A stretch of 64,000 bases of DNA, from the NCBI RefSeq assembly GCF_020073745.1, contig NZ_JAIRAU010000005.1:290347-354346 (forward strand), given 5' to 3'. The stretch is from Nannocystis pusilla. Lineage in GTDB: Bacteria; Myxococcota_A; Polyangia; Nannocystales; Nannocystaceae. A program made the translations under genes and the position numbers. Position 1 is the first letter of the stretch. Each line of letters starts with the position of its first letter. Positions 40,971 through 51,358 of the stretch are shown here, in pieces. The notes under the pieces are model-generated. The model ran no database searches and was not told the DNA's origin. It saw only the letters and a program-made list of their open reading frames with translations.

Positions 40971-43343
40971 CTACGCCGCCTGGCTCGCCTCGGGCGCCCG
41001 CGGCAGGACGCAGCGGAAGCACGTCGTCGCCCCGGGCGTGCTCTCGACCCACAGCCGGCCGTGATGCGCGTCGACGATCCCGTGCGAGATGTAGAGCCCG
41101 AGCCCGAGTCCGGAGACGGTCCGCTCCTGGCGCGCGCGGACGAAGCGATTGAACAGCTGCTTCTGCTGCTCCGCGGAGATCCCCACGCCATGGTTGGTCA
41201 CGCGGATCTCGACCTCGGCGCCGCGGTCGCTCACCTCGACGCAGATCTCCCGGCCCGGCTCGCCGTACTTCACCGCGTTGGACAGCAGGTTGTCGAGCAC
41301 CTGCTGGATCCGGTCGGGGTCGACCCAGGCCATCTGCGGCCCCTCGGCGACCAGATGGATCACCGCCCCCGGCGCCGAGTCGCGGGTCTGCTCGACCACC
41401 GACGCCGTGAGCGCGGCGAGGTCGACCATGCGCGGCATCAGCGTGAGTCGGCGTGACTCGATGCGCGACGCGTCGAGCAGGTCGTCGATCATCCGGGCCA
41501 GCCGCTTCGACGCGGTGTGGATCCGCTGCAGCCCGCGTCGCTCGCGTTCGCTGGCGTCCGCGAAGCCGCCGACGCGCAGCAGGCCCTGCGCGGTCAGGGC
41601 GATGGTCGCCACCGGCTGCCGCAGGTCGTGGGCGACGATCGACGTCCACTCCTCGCGCCGGCGCTCGAGCTCCTTGAGCGGCGCGATGTCCTGGAACACC
41701 ACCGCCACGCCCGCCAGCGACCCGTCGACGACGATCGGCGTGGCGCTGACGAGGACCGGGACCCGTCGCTCGCCGGCGGCCATGACGTACTCGGCGCCGA
41801 CGACGTGCTCGCCGCGGAGCGCCCGCGCGGTGGGCATCTCGCTGAACGGCACCGCCCGGTCGGCGGTGTCGCGCAGGTCGTAGAGCCGCTCTTCGGCCGA
41901 GTAGTTCGTCCCCGGTCGCCGCGCAAGCCCGGCCGCCGCGCGGTTCATCAGCTCGACCGTCCCGGTCCGGTCGAGGACCACCACCCCTTCCGGCAGCTGG
42001 TCGATGACCGTCTGCAGCCACGCGCGCTGGAACGACTCGCCGGCGTAGAGCGTGGCGATCTCGAGCGCCGCCCCGGCCCGCGCCGCCAGCACCTCGATGA
42101 GCCGCTGGTCCTGAGCCGAGAATTCCGCCCCGCCGATCTTCTCGGTCATGAAGATGTTGCCGACCGGTCGGCCGTGGAAGCGGATCGGCACGCCGAGGAA
42201 GCTGTGCATGTCCGGATGGCCAGGTGGGAACCCGCGGAACTCGGGGTGGCGCTGCAGGTCCGCGGTGCGGATGGTCCGGCCGTCGCGCGCGACGGCGCCG
42301 AGCAGCCCGACGGCCCGCGGCTGGCGGCCGATCTGCCGCTCGACCGCCTCGGGCACGCCGATCGCCACCCACGGGTCCAGCGTCGCGTCGGACTCCCGGC
42401 TCAGCCCCACCGCGACGTGGCGCGCCTGCGTCAGCACCTGCGCCTGGCGGGCGATGACTCGCAGCACCGTCGTCACATCCGAGTGCGGCAGATCGGCGAC
42501 CGCCTCCGAGACCGCCGTCGTCGCCCGCGTCAGCTCCTCGAGCTCGGCGCGCAGCCGCCGTTCGCCGGCGTGCGCCCGCCGCAGCGCCTCGGTCGCGCGC
42601 TTGCGCAGGGTGATGTCCTGCGTCGTCCCGATGCACCGCAGCGGTCTGCCGTCCGCGTCGAGGTCGATCTCGGCGCGCTCGCGGACCCACTTCACCTGGC
42701 CCTCCACGACCATCCGGTGCTCGACGTCGTAGACCGCGCCGGCGAGGGCCGCTTGCCACGCGCGCTCGACCCGCTCGCGATCGTCGGGATGGACGATCTC
42801 GAGGAACGCCTCGTACGGCATCGGCGCCCCGGTCGCGACCCCGAAGATCCGGCAGCACTCCGCGCTCCACTCCACCTCGTCGGCCGCGAAGTCGAGGCGC
42901 CAGCTGCCGACGTGCGCGATCGCCTGCGCGCGGTCGAGGTCCGCCCGGTGCTCGTGCAGCGCCTGCTCGAGGCGCGCGCGCTCCCGGTCCCGCTGCGCCG
43001 CGGACCCGTCGCTCCGCGCCCGCCTGTGGAGCACGGACAGCGCCACGCCCACCCCGCCGAAGATCATGCACGCGACCACGCCGGTCCGCTCGACCTCGGC
43101 GAACCGGTGCCCCGGCGCGACGAAGAACCACCACGCCAGCGCCACCGACCACGCCGTCGCCCCCAGGCCCACGCCCGCCCCGCCGACCCACGAAGCGAAG
43201 CTCACCGCCGGGTAGAAGCACAGCGGCCACGCCGTCGGCGAGACCACCGGCCGCAGCAGCCATTGCACCGCGAGCGCCACGAGCGGCGCCAGCGCAGCCA
43301 CGGCCACCCGCCTCACCCGTACCCGCGCGGCCGCGGCGGTCAC
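40971..43343 (-). CDS. Hybrid-sensor histidine kinase (DUF4118-PAS-GAF-PAS-HisKA-HATPase)
   Basis: The protein has 790 residues. Residues about 10-110 carry four hydrophobic segments of the DUF4118 (KdpD-like) type (WPLCFYPAVSFASWVGGAGVG). A PAS domain follows (VGSWRLDFAADEVEWSAECCRIFG) with a PAC motif, then a GAF domain (FLGVPIRFHGRPVGNIFMTEKIGG), a second PAS (LPEGVVVLDRTGTVELMN), HisKA with the phosphorylated His in SIVAHDLRQPVATI, and HATPase with DNLLSNAVKYG and GLGLGLYISHGI. All catalytic boxes are intact. There is no receiver domain and no response regulator next to it, so it is an orphan kinase. The signal may be redox or light via PAS/GAF, but no cofactor can be read. Confidence 0.9.
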   Translation of the reverse strand: MTAAAARVRVRRVAVAALAPLVALAVQWLLRPVVSPTAWPLCFYPAVSFASWVGGAGVGLGATAWSVALAWWFFVAPGHRFAEVERTGVVACMIFGGVGVALSVLHRRARSDGSAAQRDRERARLEQALHEHRADLDRAQAIAHVGSWRLDFAADEVEWSAECCRIFGVATGAPMPYEAFLEIVHPDDRERVERAWQAALAGAVYDVEHRMVVEGQVKWVRERAEIDLDADGRPLRCIGTTQDITLRKRATEALRRAHAGERRLRAELEELTRATTAVSEAVADLPHSDVTTVLRVIARQAQVLTQARHVAVGLSRESDATLDPWVAIGVPEAVERQIGRQPRAVGLLGAVARDGRTIRTADLQRHPEFRGFPPGHPDMHSFLGVPIRFHGRPVGNIFMTEKIGGAEFSAQDQRLIEVLAARAGAALEIATLYAGESFQRAWLQTVIDQLPEGVVVLDRTGTVELMNRAAAGLARRPGTNYSAEERLYDLRDTADRAVPFSEMPTARALRGEHVVGAEYVMAAGERRVPVLVSATPIVVDGSLAGVAVVFQDIAPLKELERRREEWTSIVAHDLRQPVATIALTAQGLLRVGGFADASERERRGLQRIHTASKRLARMIDDLLDASRIESRRLTLMPRMVDLAALTASVVEQTRDSAPGAVIHLVAEGPQMAWVDPDRIQQVLDNLLSNAVKYGEPGREICVEVSDRGAEVEIRVTNHGVGISAEQQKQLFNRFVRARQERTVSGLGLGLYISHGIVDAHHGRLWVESTPGATTCFRCVLPRAPEASQAA

Positions 43344-43661
43344 GGCGCGTCCTCATTCCCGCGTTGCGGGCCTGGCTCCTCGTCGGCGCCGCTGACATCG
43401 CTCGCCATGCCTCAGGTGTGAATCCGAACGCTCTCGGGCGCCGGTCCGCGCCGCCCGGCCTGCGACGCACGTGAAGTCGATCGCAGCCGCAGCGACCTCC
43501 GGCCTCTCACGCCGCCGCGCCCGACGGCCGCGTCGACGACCAGCGTCGCGGACGCCGCAGGCACGGCTGCGACCGCGTCCCTCTTGCCCGACGTGCCACC
43601 CGCAGCGCCGGTCGCTCGCCTCCCGGCGCGACGACCGACCTCGCCGCCGGGCCCGGCGCTG
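43344..43661. other. Gap without a recognised gene
   Basis: These 318 bases lie between the histidine kinase start and the end of the acyl-CoA dehydrogenase gene, both on the minus strand. Open frames here are Arg-rich shadows. A short hairpin (CCCGC-GTT-GCGGG, 43358-43370) lies close to the kinase start. The kinase promoter is expected here. No 14-bp array was found. Confidence 0.5.
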
Positions 43662-44804
<1,143 letters not shown>

Positions 44805-44826
44805 CGTCGCGCCTTTATCCCACAAA

Positions 44827-45264
44827 TCACAGGAACGGGGCGACCACCGCTTCCAGCTGCGGTCCGAACACCGCACCCGGCTGGCGGAACGCGAGCTCAC
44901 CGCCCTGGTACACGCACAGCGTGGGGATCGACCGGATCTGCAGCGCCCCCGCCGTCTGCCGGTGCTCCTCCGTGTTGACCTTCAGCACCAACAATTTCCC
45001 GGCGTGCCGCGCCGCCAGCTCGGCGATGTGCGGCGCCACCTGCCGGCACGGCCCGCACCACGGGGCCCAGAAGTCGACCAGCACCGGCACCGGCGCGCTG
45101 GCCACCGCGCGCTGCAGCTCCGCGTCGCTCACGTCCTGCGGCTGCCCGGTGGTGTCGAGCTTCTGCTTGCAGCGCCCGCACTTCGGGGCGTCGAAGCGGC
45201 GCTCGGCCGCGATCTTGTTCAGCTGCCCGCACGCCCCGCATCGGAAGAACAGCGCCTCGCTCAT
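44827..45264 (-). CDS. trxC: Thioredoxin 2 (zinc-ribbon thioredoxin)
   Basis: The protein has 145 residues from the second of two adjacent ATGs (45264; the first, 45267, is too close to GAAGGGG). The N-terminal zinc ribbon has CGAC (9-12) and CGRC (29-32). The thioredoxin fold follows with active site WCGPC (69-73) and the cis-Pro loop SIPTLCVY. Thioredoxin 2 reduces protein disulfides in the cytoplasm and is linked to oxidative stress. It is upstream of the acyl-CoA dehydrogenase and divergent from the transpeptidase-like gene (102 bp). Confidence 0.92.
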   Translation of the reverse strand: MSEALFFRCGACGQLNKIAAERRFDAPKCGRCKQKLDTTGQPQDVSDAELQRAVASAPVPVLVDFWAPWCGPCRQVAPHIAELAARHAGKLLVLKVNTEEHRQTAGALQIRSIPTLCVYQGGELAFRQPGAVFGPQLEAVVAPFL

Positions 45265-45366
45265 CATCACCCCTTCGCGCGTCTGCGCGCCCGGGAAGCT
45301 AGTCACCGCCGCCGTCGCTGGCAACTCGATCGAATCGCCGGAGCCGCGTGCGCGTACCACTCCTTC

Positions 45367-46185
45367 GTGCCCCGCCTCAGTTCGGTCGTCGCCGTCCTCA
45401 CCGCGCTCGTCTGCACCGCCCCGCCGTTCGCCGCCTCGGAGGCCCGCGCCGGCGAATTCCTGGCCCGTCAGCGCCGCTACCCGCGGGTCAAGGCCGCGCT
45501 CGCGCAGCACCAGGCCACCATCGAGGACAGCTTCCGCGCCGCCGGCGCGGCCTGGCCGCCGCGGGGTCTGTTCATCCGCAGCTTCAAGGACGAGGCGGTC
45601 ACCGAGCTGTGGGCCGCCGCCGAGCGCAGGAGCGAGCCGCACGTGCTCGTGCGCACCTTCCCGGTCTGCCGCGGCAGCGGCGAGCTCGGACCCAAGCGGC
45701 GCGAGGGCGACTCCCAGGTGCCCGAGGGATTCTACCGCGTCAGCCTGTTCAACCCCAACAGCAGCTATCACCTCTCGCTCGGCGTCAGCTACCCCAACGC
45801 CGCCGACCGCTTCCACAGCGCCGGCCGGCCGCCCGGCGGCGCCATCATGATCCACGGCAACTGCGTCACGATCGGCTGCATCCCGCTGCAGGACGGCCCG
45901 ATCGAGGAGCTCTACGTCGCCGCGGTGCTGGCCCGCGACGCCGGCCAGACCGACATCCCGATCCACATCTTCCCCTGCCGCCTCGACGACCCGAACTGCC
46001 AGGCGCGCCTGGCCGCCGAGGCCGCCTCGCGGCCCGAGCTCGCCGCGTTCTGGGACGGCCTCGTGGCCGGCTACCTCGCCTTCCTGCAGACCGGCGCCCC
46101 GCCGCGCGTCGACGCCAAAAAGGACGGCACCTATCACCTCGACCCGCCGCGCGAGCGCCGGCCCCTGGTCGCGGCCGGCGAGTGA
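45367..46185 (+). CDS. Periplasmic L,D-transpeptidase-like (YafK/DpaA type) protein
   Basis: The protein has 272 residues from a GTG. The signal peptide (LSSVVAVLTALVCTAPPFA) is followed by the YkuD-type catalytic domain: VRTFPVCRGSGELGPKRREGDSQVPEGFYR and the active site HGNCVTIGC with catalytic Cys171 and its upstream His. The IGC-type site and the region FNPNSSYHLSLGVSYPNAAD match YafK/DpaA, which cleaves Braun's lipoprotein from peptidoglycan rather than making cross-links. It acts in the periplasm. The substrate in this organism, probably a peptidoglycan-linked lipoprotein or crosslink, is inference. A three-unit palindrome array begins at the stop. Confidence 0.85.
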   Translation: MPRLSSVVAVLTALVCTAPPFAASEARAGEFLARQRRYPRVKAALAQHQATIEDSFRAAGAAWPPRGLFIRSFKDEAVTELWAAAERRSEPHVLVRTFPVCRGSGELGPKRREGDSQVPEGFYRVSLFNPNSSYHLSLGVSYPNAADRFHSAGRPPGGAIMIHGNCVTIGCIPLQDGPIEELYVAAVLARDAGQTDIPIHIFPCRLDDPNCQARLAAEAASRPELAAFWDGLVAGYLAFLQTGAPPRVDAKKDGTYHLDPPRERRPLVAAGE

Positions 46186-46226
46186 TATGCCCCGAGGGAC
46201 ATGTCGCTTGACACATGTCCTCGACC
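46183..46226. repeat. 14-bp-period palindrome array (three units)
   Basis: Cores at 46186 (TATG), 46200 (CATG) and 46214 (CATG), 14 bp apart. The first unit overlaps the stop codon of the transpeptidase-like gene. Spacers are CGAG and CTTG. Confidence 0.8.
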
Positions 46227-46328
46227 CTTTGTTTCACGCCACACCGCCCTCGCGCGCGTTCAGGAGCCCCCTGACGGCCACGACTGGTGCAGGGACCGGG
46301 CTTGCCTCGACCCTCGAATCGGGCCAGC

Positions 46329-47996
46329 ATGCCCACCATGCTTGTTGGCCTCCATACACGTATAGAGCCGCTGCGGCTCTCGATCTTCCTGGCGATGGGT
46401 CTGCTCGGCGCGTGCGGCGACAGCGGTGGCAACACCGCTGCCGGCGACACGCAGACCGGCACGACGCAGCAGACCGGCACCGACGGCACCGGCACGCCCA
46501 CCAGCACCGGCGACACCACCACCGGGCCGACGACCGGCATGACCGGCACCTCCGCCACCGGCACCGACACGACCTCTTCTCCCACCACCTCGACGAGCAC
46601 CACCGGCGAGACCACCGCCGTCAGCGCCACCACCGGCGATACCGACACCGGCAACACCTCCACCGCCGAGTCGACGACGACGACCACGACCACCACCGGC
46701 GACACCGACGGCCCCGAGCCCGAGTGCACCCAGCTCATGCAGGGCTTCACCGACCCGCCCGTGCCCTCGGGGTGGGTCACGTGCGGCGGCAAGCTGCCCC
46801 ACCGCGTCGAGGCCGAGGTGTGCCTGGTCCCCGCGCCGCCCTCCAACTGCAACGTGCCGGACCAGCCGTGCCAGACCAACGACGACTGCAACGAGTTCCC
46901 GTTCGGCTCGTGCCAGCAGATCAACGTCGGCCTCATCGGCTGCGGCTGCAACTACGGCTGTGAGACCGACGCCGACTGCGACCCCGGCTTCGTCTGCCGC
47001 TGCGCCGGCGACGTGCTCGGCCCGGTCACCCGCTGCGTCCCCTCCGAGTGCACCGACGACGGCGACTGCGGCGACCAGCTGTGCCAGTTCTCGACGTCTC
47101 AGGGCTACGACTGCGGCCCCGAGGTCGTCAACGGCGCCTGCACCACGCCCAACGACCTGTGCGACACCGACCCGCCGTGCGGCGACACGCCGTGCGCCCA
47201 CAACACGGACAACGACGTGTGGGAGTGCTCGCTGGTCGCCTGCGGCCGCCCCTTCATGGTCGACGAGCACGCCGTCACCGCCCCCCCCGCCGCGCGCGAC
47301 GACTGGCGCACCCTCGCCGCCGTCCGCGAGGCCCCGGAGGCCGTGCGCGCGGCCCTCGCCGCCCACTGGACGCAGATCGCCCTGGCCGAGCACGCCTCGG
47401 TCGCCTCGTTCGCGCGCCACATCCTGCAGCTGCTGGCACTCGGCGCGCCGCCGGAGTTCGTGCTCGACACGCAGCGCGCCCTCGCCGACGAGATCGAGCA
47501 CGCCCGCCTGTGCTTCGCGCTCGCCAGCGGCTACGGCGGCAGCGGCGTCGGCCCGGGCCCGCTCGCGCAGGCGCACCAGCCCGGCGCGAGCGACCTCGAG
47601 TCCGTGGTCGCCGCCGTCATCCGCGAGGCCTGCGTCGGCGAGACGCTCTCGGCCCTCGAGGCCCGCGAGGCCGCCGAGCGCGCCGAGGACCCGGGCCTGC
47701 GCCGCGTCCTCGCCCGGATCGCCGACGACGAGCAGCGCCACGCCGAGCTCGGCTGGCGCTTCGTCCGCTGGGCCCGCCAGCAGCTGAGCGCCGACGCCCG
47801 CGCCCGCACCGACGCCGCCTTCGCCGCCGCCGTCGCCGACGCGGCCGTTGCCGCAGGTCACATGGCCCAAGAGCCAGGTACCCCCGAGCTCCGCGCCCAC
47901 GGCGTCGTCGACACCCCCCTGCGCGCCGCCGTGTGGCTGCGCGGCCTCGAAGGCCTGGTCCAACCCGCCGCCACCGCCCTCCGCGCGGCCGCCTGA
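46329..47996 (+). CDS. Cys-rich surface lipoprotein fused to a ferritin-like domain
   Basis: The protein has 555 residues from the ATG at 46329 (a second ATG is at 46338). The leader ends GLLGAC with Cys29. Residues about 33-135 are a long Thr/Gly/Asp linker. A middle part (about 140-310) has about 22 Cys (CQTNDDCNEFPFGSC, CETDADCDPGFVC). The C-terminal 220 residues form a four-helix ferritin-like bundle with metal-ligand patterns: AEHASVASFARH, ADEIEHARLCF, REACVGETLSALEA and DDEQRHAELGW, giving the E...ExxH...E...ExxH arrangement. A di-iron site on the outer surface is therefore likely; function could be iron handling or oxidation. Palindrome cores lie in frame at 47861/47875. Confidence 0.85.
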   Translation: MPTMLVGLHTRIEPLRLSIFLAMGLLGACGDSGGNTAAGDTQTGTTQQTGTDGTGTPTSTGDTTTGPTTGMTGTSATGTDTTSSPTTSTSTTGETTAVSATTGDTDTGNTSTAESTTTTTTTTGDTDGPEPECTQLMQGFTDPPVPSGWVTCGGKLPHRVEAEVCLVPAPPSNCNVPDQPCQTNDDCNEFPFGSCQQINVGLIGCGCNYGCETDADCDPGFVCRCAGDVLGPVTRCVPSECTDDGDCGDQLCQFSTSQGYDCGPEVVNGACTTPNDLCDTDPPCGDTPCAHNTDNDVWECSLVACGRPFMVDEHAVTAPPAARDDWRTLAAVREAPEAVRAALAAHWTQIALAEHASVASFARHILQLLALGAPPEFVLDTQRALADEIEHARLCFALASGYGGSGVGPGPLAQAHQPGASDLESVVAAVIREACVGETLSALEAREAAERAEDPGLRRVLARIADDEQRHAELGWRFVRWARQQLSADARARTDAAFAAAVADAAVAAGHMAQEPGTPELRAHGVVDTPLRAAVWLRGLEGLVQPAATALRAAA

Positions 47997-48010
47997 ACGC
48001 CCTGCCCAAG

Positions 48011-48067
48011 AGGACATGTCTTAGAAATCATGTCCTCCACGAACTGGCCGATCAGGCATGTCCTAAC
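48011..48067. repeat. 14-bp-period palindrome array (four units) after the ferritin-like gene
   Basis: Cores at 48015 (CATG), 48029 (CATG), a degenerate unit at about 48040-48053, and 48057 (CATG); spacing is 14 or 28 bp. It starts 15 bases past the stop codon. The rest of the gap (48068-48580, about 510 bp) holds only low-quality Arg/Pro-rich frames on both strands and no hairpin or repeat that I can see; the promoter of the MscS-like gene must lie in its right-hand part. Confidence 0.8.
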
Positions 48068-48580
48068 GACCAGCCGACTCCCCGCCGGCACCTCGGCCAG
48101 CACCGACCGGCCCTCGATCTGCGATCGCGCCGCTCGTCGCGGTGCGGACGTCGTTCCCTGCACAAAGGCCCGCGTTCGCCCGCCGCAGAAACCCGTGCCC
48201 GCTGGCCTCGGTGCCGCCGGCGGTGCGATCGGTGCAGCCTGCAAGGGCAGGACGGCGAGGTGCCGGCGGGCGAGCGATCGGCGAAAAATCAGCACTTTCG
48301 AGGCCCCCTTCATCGCCCGCGCGATCGGCGGCATCGCCGACATCGCCCCCTGGACCCGCGCGCTGTGGGCATCGACAGCGCCGCCGTGCCCACCACCGAC
48401 ACCCCGCCGCCCGACGGCGAAGATCCCCACGGCGCGCCGCGCCGGCTGCCCGGCGCCGCGGGGATGCTCGGCAGGTCCCCGCGCACCGGCGTCGACGAGA
48501 CCTTCCGCGACGGCGTCTGCGACCCCGGGTGAGCGCCCGCGAGCGGCGTCACCTGCGAGCTTCATCCTCCCCTGCGATCC

Positions 48581-49396
48581 ATGGCATCCTCGGCCCGACG
48601 GATGCTCGTCGCCCAGGCCATCGACCCGCTGAGCGCCTCGACCTCGCTGATCGCGCGATTGTTTCCGGTCGTCTACCTCGGCGGCCTCGTCGCGCTCGGC
48701 CTCCTGATCTCGTTCGTGTTGCGCAGGCTCGCCACCGTCGAGACCTTCCGCCAGATCCACCCGTGGATCCCGCTGCTGCACCTCGCGGTGTGGGTCCCGC
48801 TGATGTGGCTCCTGCAGCACCGCTTCGTCCCCGCGGCCACCGGCGCCGAGTGGTGGTCGCGCGGCCTGTGGCTGCTGGTGTTCGCCGTCGCCGGCCTGCC
48901 GTGGCTGCGCAACGTCTTCCTCGGCGTCGTGTTCGCGCTCGAGGCCCGCTACAAGCTCGGCGACGACCTCCGGGTCGGCGACGTCGAGGGTCGCCTCACC
49001 CGCATCGGCCTGCGCGCGATCACCCTGCGCGGCCTCGCCGGCGTCGACACCACCGTCCCCTACGAGCGCCTGCTCCGCGAGCCCGTCGTCCGCCTCAACC
49101 TCGGCGAGCACGACAGCCCGTGCGACCTCGTCCTCGACGTCCCCGCCGGCCTCGCCCCTGCGCGCGCCGGCGAGCTCGCGCGCCAGGCCGCCGCGCTGAG
49201 CCGCTACGCCTCGCCGCGGCGCCCGCCCGAGGTCTTCCTGGCCCCGCGCGGCGGCGACCCGCTGGCCTTGCAGATGCGGATCCGCGGCTACCTGTACGAC
49301 CGCGAGCACGACGACCGCTTCCGCAGCGACCTCGTCGAGCGGCTCCACGCCGCCTTCACCGGTGAACTCGACCATGCGGCTCGCCGCGCTCAGTGA
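48581..49396 (+). CDS. MscS-like membrane protein
   Basis: The protein has 271 residues. Hydrophobic segments lie at about 22-45, 62-80 and 88-112. They are followed by a soluble beta domain of MscS type (ALEARYKLGDDLRVGDVEGRLTRIGLRAITLRGLAGVDTTVPYERLL), where the usual sequence is 'f.vGD.I.v....G.V..I..R.T.l...dg..v.IPN'. The pore-lining helix Gly/Ala pattern is weak, so gating properties are uncertain. It may be a mechanosensitive-like channel or a diverged family member. It overlaps the next gene by 23 bp, implying translational coupling. Confidence 0.7.
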   Translation: MASSARRMLVAQAIDPLSASTSLIARLFPVVYLGGLVALGLLISFVLRRLATVETFRQIHPWIPLLHLAVWVPLMWLLQHRFVPAATGAEWWSRGLWLLVFAVAGLPWLRNVFLGVVFALEARYKLGDDLRVGDVEGRLTRIGLRAITLRGLAGVDTTVPYERLLREPVVRLNLGEHDSPCDLVLDVPAGLAPARAGELARQAAALSRYASPRRPPEVFLAPRGGDPLALQMRIRGYLYDREHDDRFRSDLVERLHAAFTGELDHAARRAQ

Positions 49397-50084
49397 CTTC
49401 CACATCGGCGCCCGTGCCGGCATGGACGAGTTCCGCCACGACGAGCAGCGCTTCCTCGAGCGCCTCGCCCGCGTCGTCGCCAGCCACGACCGCGTCGTCC
49501 TCGTCGGCGACATCTACCAGACCGACCACGCCCTGTTCACCGGCCCTCGCGCCGCCGCGCGGCAATTGCAGCTCGCCCGCCGCCGCCTGCCCCGGCTCGC
49601 CCGCGCCCTCGACCGCCTCGACTACGTCCACGGCAACCACGACTTCATCGCCCGCGACGAGCTCGGCGCCGCCACCGAGCTGCGCGTCGAGGCCGACGGC
49701 TGCCGCGTCCTGTTCACCCACGGCCACCAGTTCGACCCCGTGTTCGCCCGCGCCTACGCGGCCGCCCGCGCCGCCACCTGGTTCACCGGCCGCCTGCGCC
49801 GCGCCGGCCTGCGCCCGCTCGCCCACTACTTCGAGCAGAAGGACGTCGCCGTCAAGCACCGCCGCTTCGGCCACGCCGCCGGCCCCTACGCCGCGGCCGC
49901 CCGCGCCCTCATGCGCGACCGGGGCGCCGAATTCGTCGTCATGGGCCACACCCACGTCGCCCACGCCCACCGCCTGTCCGAAGGGACAGTCGTCAACACC
50001 GGCACCTGCAGCGGCGGCCGCTTCACCGTCGTCACCATCGACACCGCCGCCCGCACCGCCACCATCGCCCACGACCCGCAGTGA
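49374..50084 (+). CDS. Metallophosphoesterase
   Basis: The protein has 236 residues from the ATG at 49374. Metal motifs in order: DFHIG (Asp and His), GDIYQTDH, GNHDF, THGHQFD and GHTHVAHAH, as in calcineurin-like phosphoesterases. Those resembling UDP-2,3-diacylglucosamine hydrolases have a similar order, but the substrate is unknown. The start overlaps the MscS-like gene by 23 bp. Close to the C-terminus an in-frame hairpin unit (CTGTCC-GAAG-GGACAG, 49974-49989) encodes RLSEGT between GHTH and the final strand. A further array begins at the stop codon. Confidence 0.85.
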   Translation: MRLAALSDFHIGARAGMDEFRHDEQRFLERLARVVASHDRVVLVGDIYQTDHALFTGPRAAARQLQLARRRLPRLARALDRLDYVHGNHDFIARDELGAATELRVEADGCRVLFTHGHQFDPVFARAYAAARAATWFTGRLRRAGLRPLAHYFEQKDVAVKHRRFGHAAGPYAAAARALMRDRGAEFVVMGHTHVAHAHRLSEGTVVNTGTCSGGRFTVVTIDTAARTATIAHDPQ

Positions 50085-50155
50085 CATGTCCGCGAGGACA
50101 TCTCACCCCCGTCGCCGCCCGCGGTGCGCAGTGACATGTCCCGTGGGACATATCG
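50081..50155. repeat. 14-bp-period palindrome pairs (two)
   Basis: Cores at 50085/50099 and 50135/50149, each pair 14 bp apart. GCAGTGACATGTCC occurs at 50078 and 50128, so the pair itself is repeated with 50-bp spacing. The first unit contains the stop codon of the phosphoesterase gene. Confidence 0.8.
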
Positions 50156-50225
50156 ATCCCAGGGCTCGTGACCCGGTCCCGGCGACATCGCACCGGACGC
50201 GCCCCGGACGCCGCGGGAAGGTGCT

Positions 50226-50411
50226 ATGGACCAGCCCGTGAACGGCAAGACCACCGTCGTGTTCACGGTCGCCACCGCCGGCATCGGCCGCGGCCGCGAC
50301 CGGGCCGCCCTCGCCGAGCTGCGCGGCGAGGCCCGGGCTCGCCTCGCCGCCCCGCAGCGGCTCGCGCTCGACCGCCGGCACGACGGCCCCTCCATCACGA
50401 TCTCCGCCTGA
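50226..50411 (+). CDS. Small hypothetical protein, doubtful
   Basis: A 61-residue frame starts MDQPVNGKTTVVFTVATAGIGRGRDRAALAELRGEARARL. It ends 6 bp before the AraC-type gene, which would suit a short leading ORF. No Shine-Dalgarno sequence and no family are recognised. The composition is coding-like in the first half only. Confidence 0.35.
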   Translation: MDQPVNGKTTVVFTVATAGIGRGRDRAALAELRGEARARLAAPQRLALDRRHDGPSITISA

Positions 50412-50417
50412 CCCGGC

Positions 50418-51170
50418 ATGCAGCTCCCGGTCGTCACTGCCGCCGGCGTGTGGCCCCCCGTGCTCGTGACCACCGGCCCCGGGGCGCGCAGCGAGGCCCA
50501 CGCCCACCACGCCATGCACCTCGTGCTCGCGCGCAGCGGCACGCTCGCGGTCACCACCGCCGCCGCGCTCGTGCGCGCCGCCGGCATCGTCACCGCCCCC
50601 GACGTCGAGCACGCCCTCGACGCCCGCGGCGTCGACATCGTCCTCGTCTTCTTCGACCCCGAGAGCGACGCCGGCGAGCGCCTGCGCGCCGGCCTGTCGG
50701 CCCCGATCCGCGCCATCGACCCCGGCGAGCGCGCGGCCCTGCTCGCCGACCTGCCGCTCCGCGCCACTCCGGAGCAGCTCCACGCGTGGGGCCACGCCGC
50801 CGCCGATCGGCTGTCCCGAGGGACAGACGCTGCGCGCGTCATCCATCCGCGCGTGCGCCGGCTGCTGCGCGCCCTCCGGAGCGCGCCCCCCGGGTCCGAC
50901 ACCTCGCTGCCCGCCCTGGCGCAGCTCGCCGGCCTGTCGGAGGGCCGGCTCGTCCACGCCTTCCGCGACTCGGTCGGCATCCCGCTGCGCCCCTACCTCC
51001 TGTGGCAGAAGCTGCAGCGCGCCGTGATCGCCATGGCCGCCGGCGAGCCCCTGGCCCGCGCCGCCCAGTCGGCCGGCTTCGCCGACGCCGCGCACATGAG
51101 CCGGACCTTCCGCCGCATGTTCGGCATGACCGCCTCCGAGCTGCAGCGAAGCATGCCGCGCGCGCCGTAG
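50418..51170 (+). CDS. AraC-family transcriptional regulator
   Basis: The protein has 250 residues. The N-terminal part (ARSEAHAHHAMHLVLARSGTL) looks like a cupin sensor. The C-terminal 100 residues hold the two helix-turn-helix units: SLPALAQLAGLSEGRLVHAFRDSVGIPLRPYLLWQKLQRA and LARAAQSAGFADAAHMSRTFRRMFGMTASEL. Effector unknown; the cupin His residues suggest a small molecule or metal. An in-frame hairpin (CTGTCC-CGAG-GGACAG, 50811-50826) encodes RLSRGT in the linker between the domains. No target genes can be assigned. Confidence 0.88.
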   Translation: MQLPVVTAAGVWPPVLVTTGPGARSEAHAHHAMHLVLARSGTLAVTTAAALVRAAGIVTAPDVEHALDARGVDIVLVFFDPESDAGERLRAGLSAPIRAIDPGERAALLADLPLRATPEQLHAWGHAAADRLSRGTDAARVIHPRVRRLLRALRSAPPGSDTSLPALAQLAGLSEGRLVHAFRDSVGIPLRPYLLWQKLQRAVIAMAAGEPLARAAQSAGFADAAHMSRTFRRMFGMTASELQRSMPRAP

Positions 51171-51358
51171 CGCCGTCCCGCGAGCTGCAGCATCCGATCG
51201 AGCTCGCGCGCGATCATCGGCCGCGCGTCGACGGCTGCTCGTCATGGCGCACGCTCGGGGAAGACACAAACGCCGCTGCGTCAGCCGGCCCGGCGCGCGC
51301 GGCCGCCCCTCGCCTCTGGGTACTGGCCGAGCCGCCGGCGATCGTTCAACATGAACCT

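Noticed and set aside
40971..43343. Two-component operon
   Set aside because: No response regulator is encoded on either side; the upstream gap is empty and the next gene is an acyl-CoA dehydrogenase.
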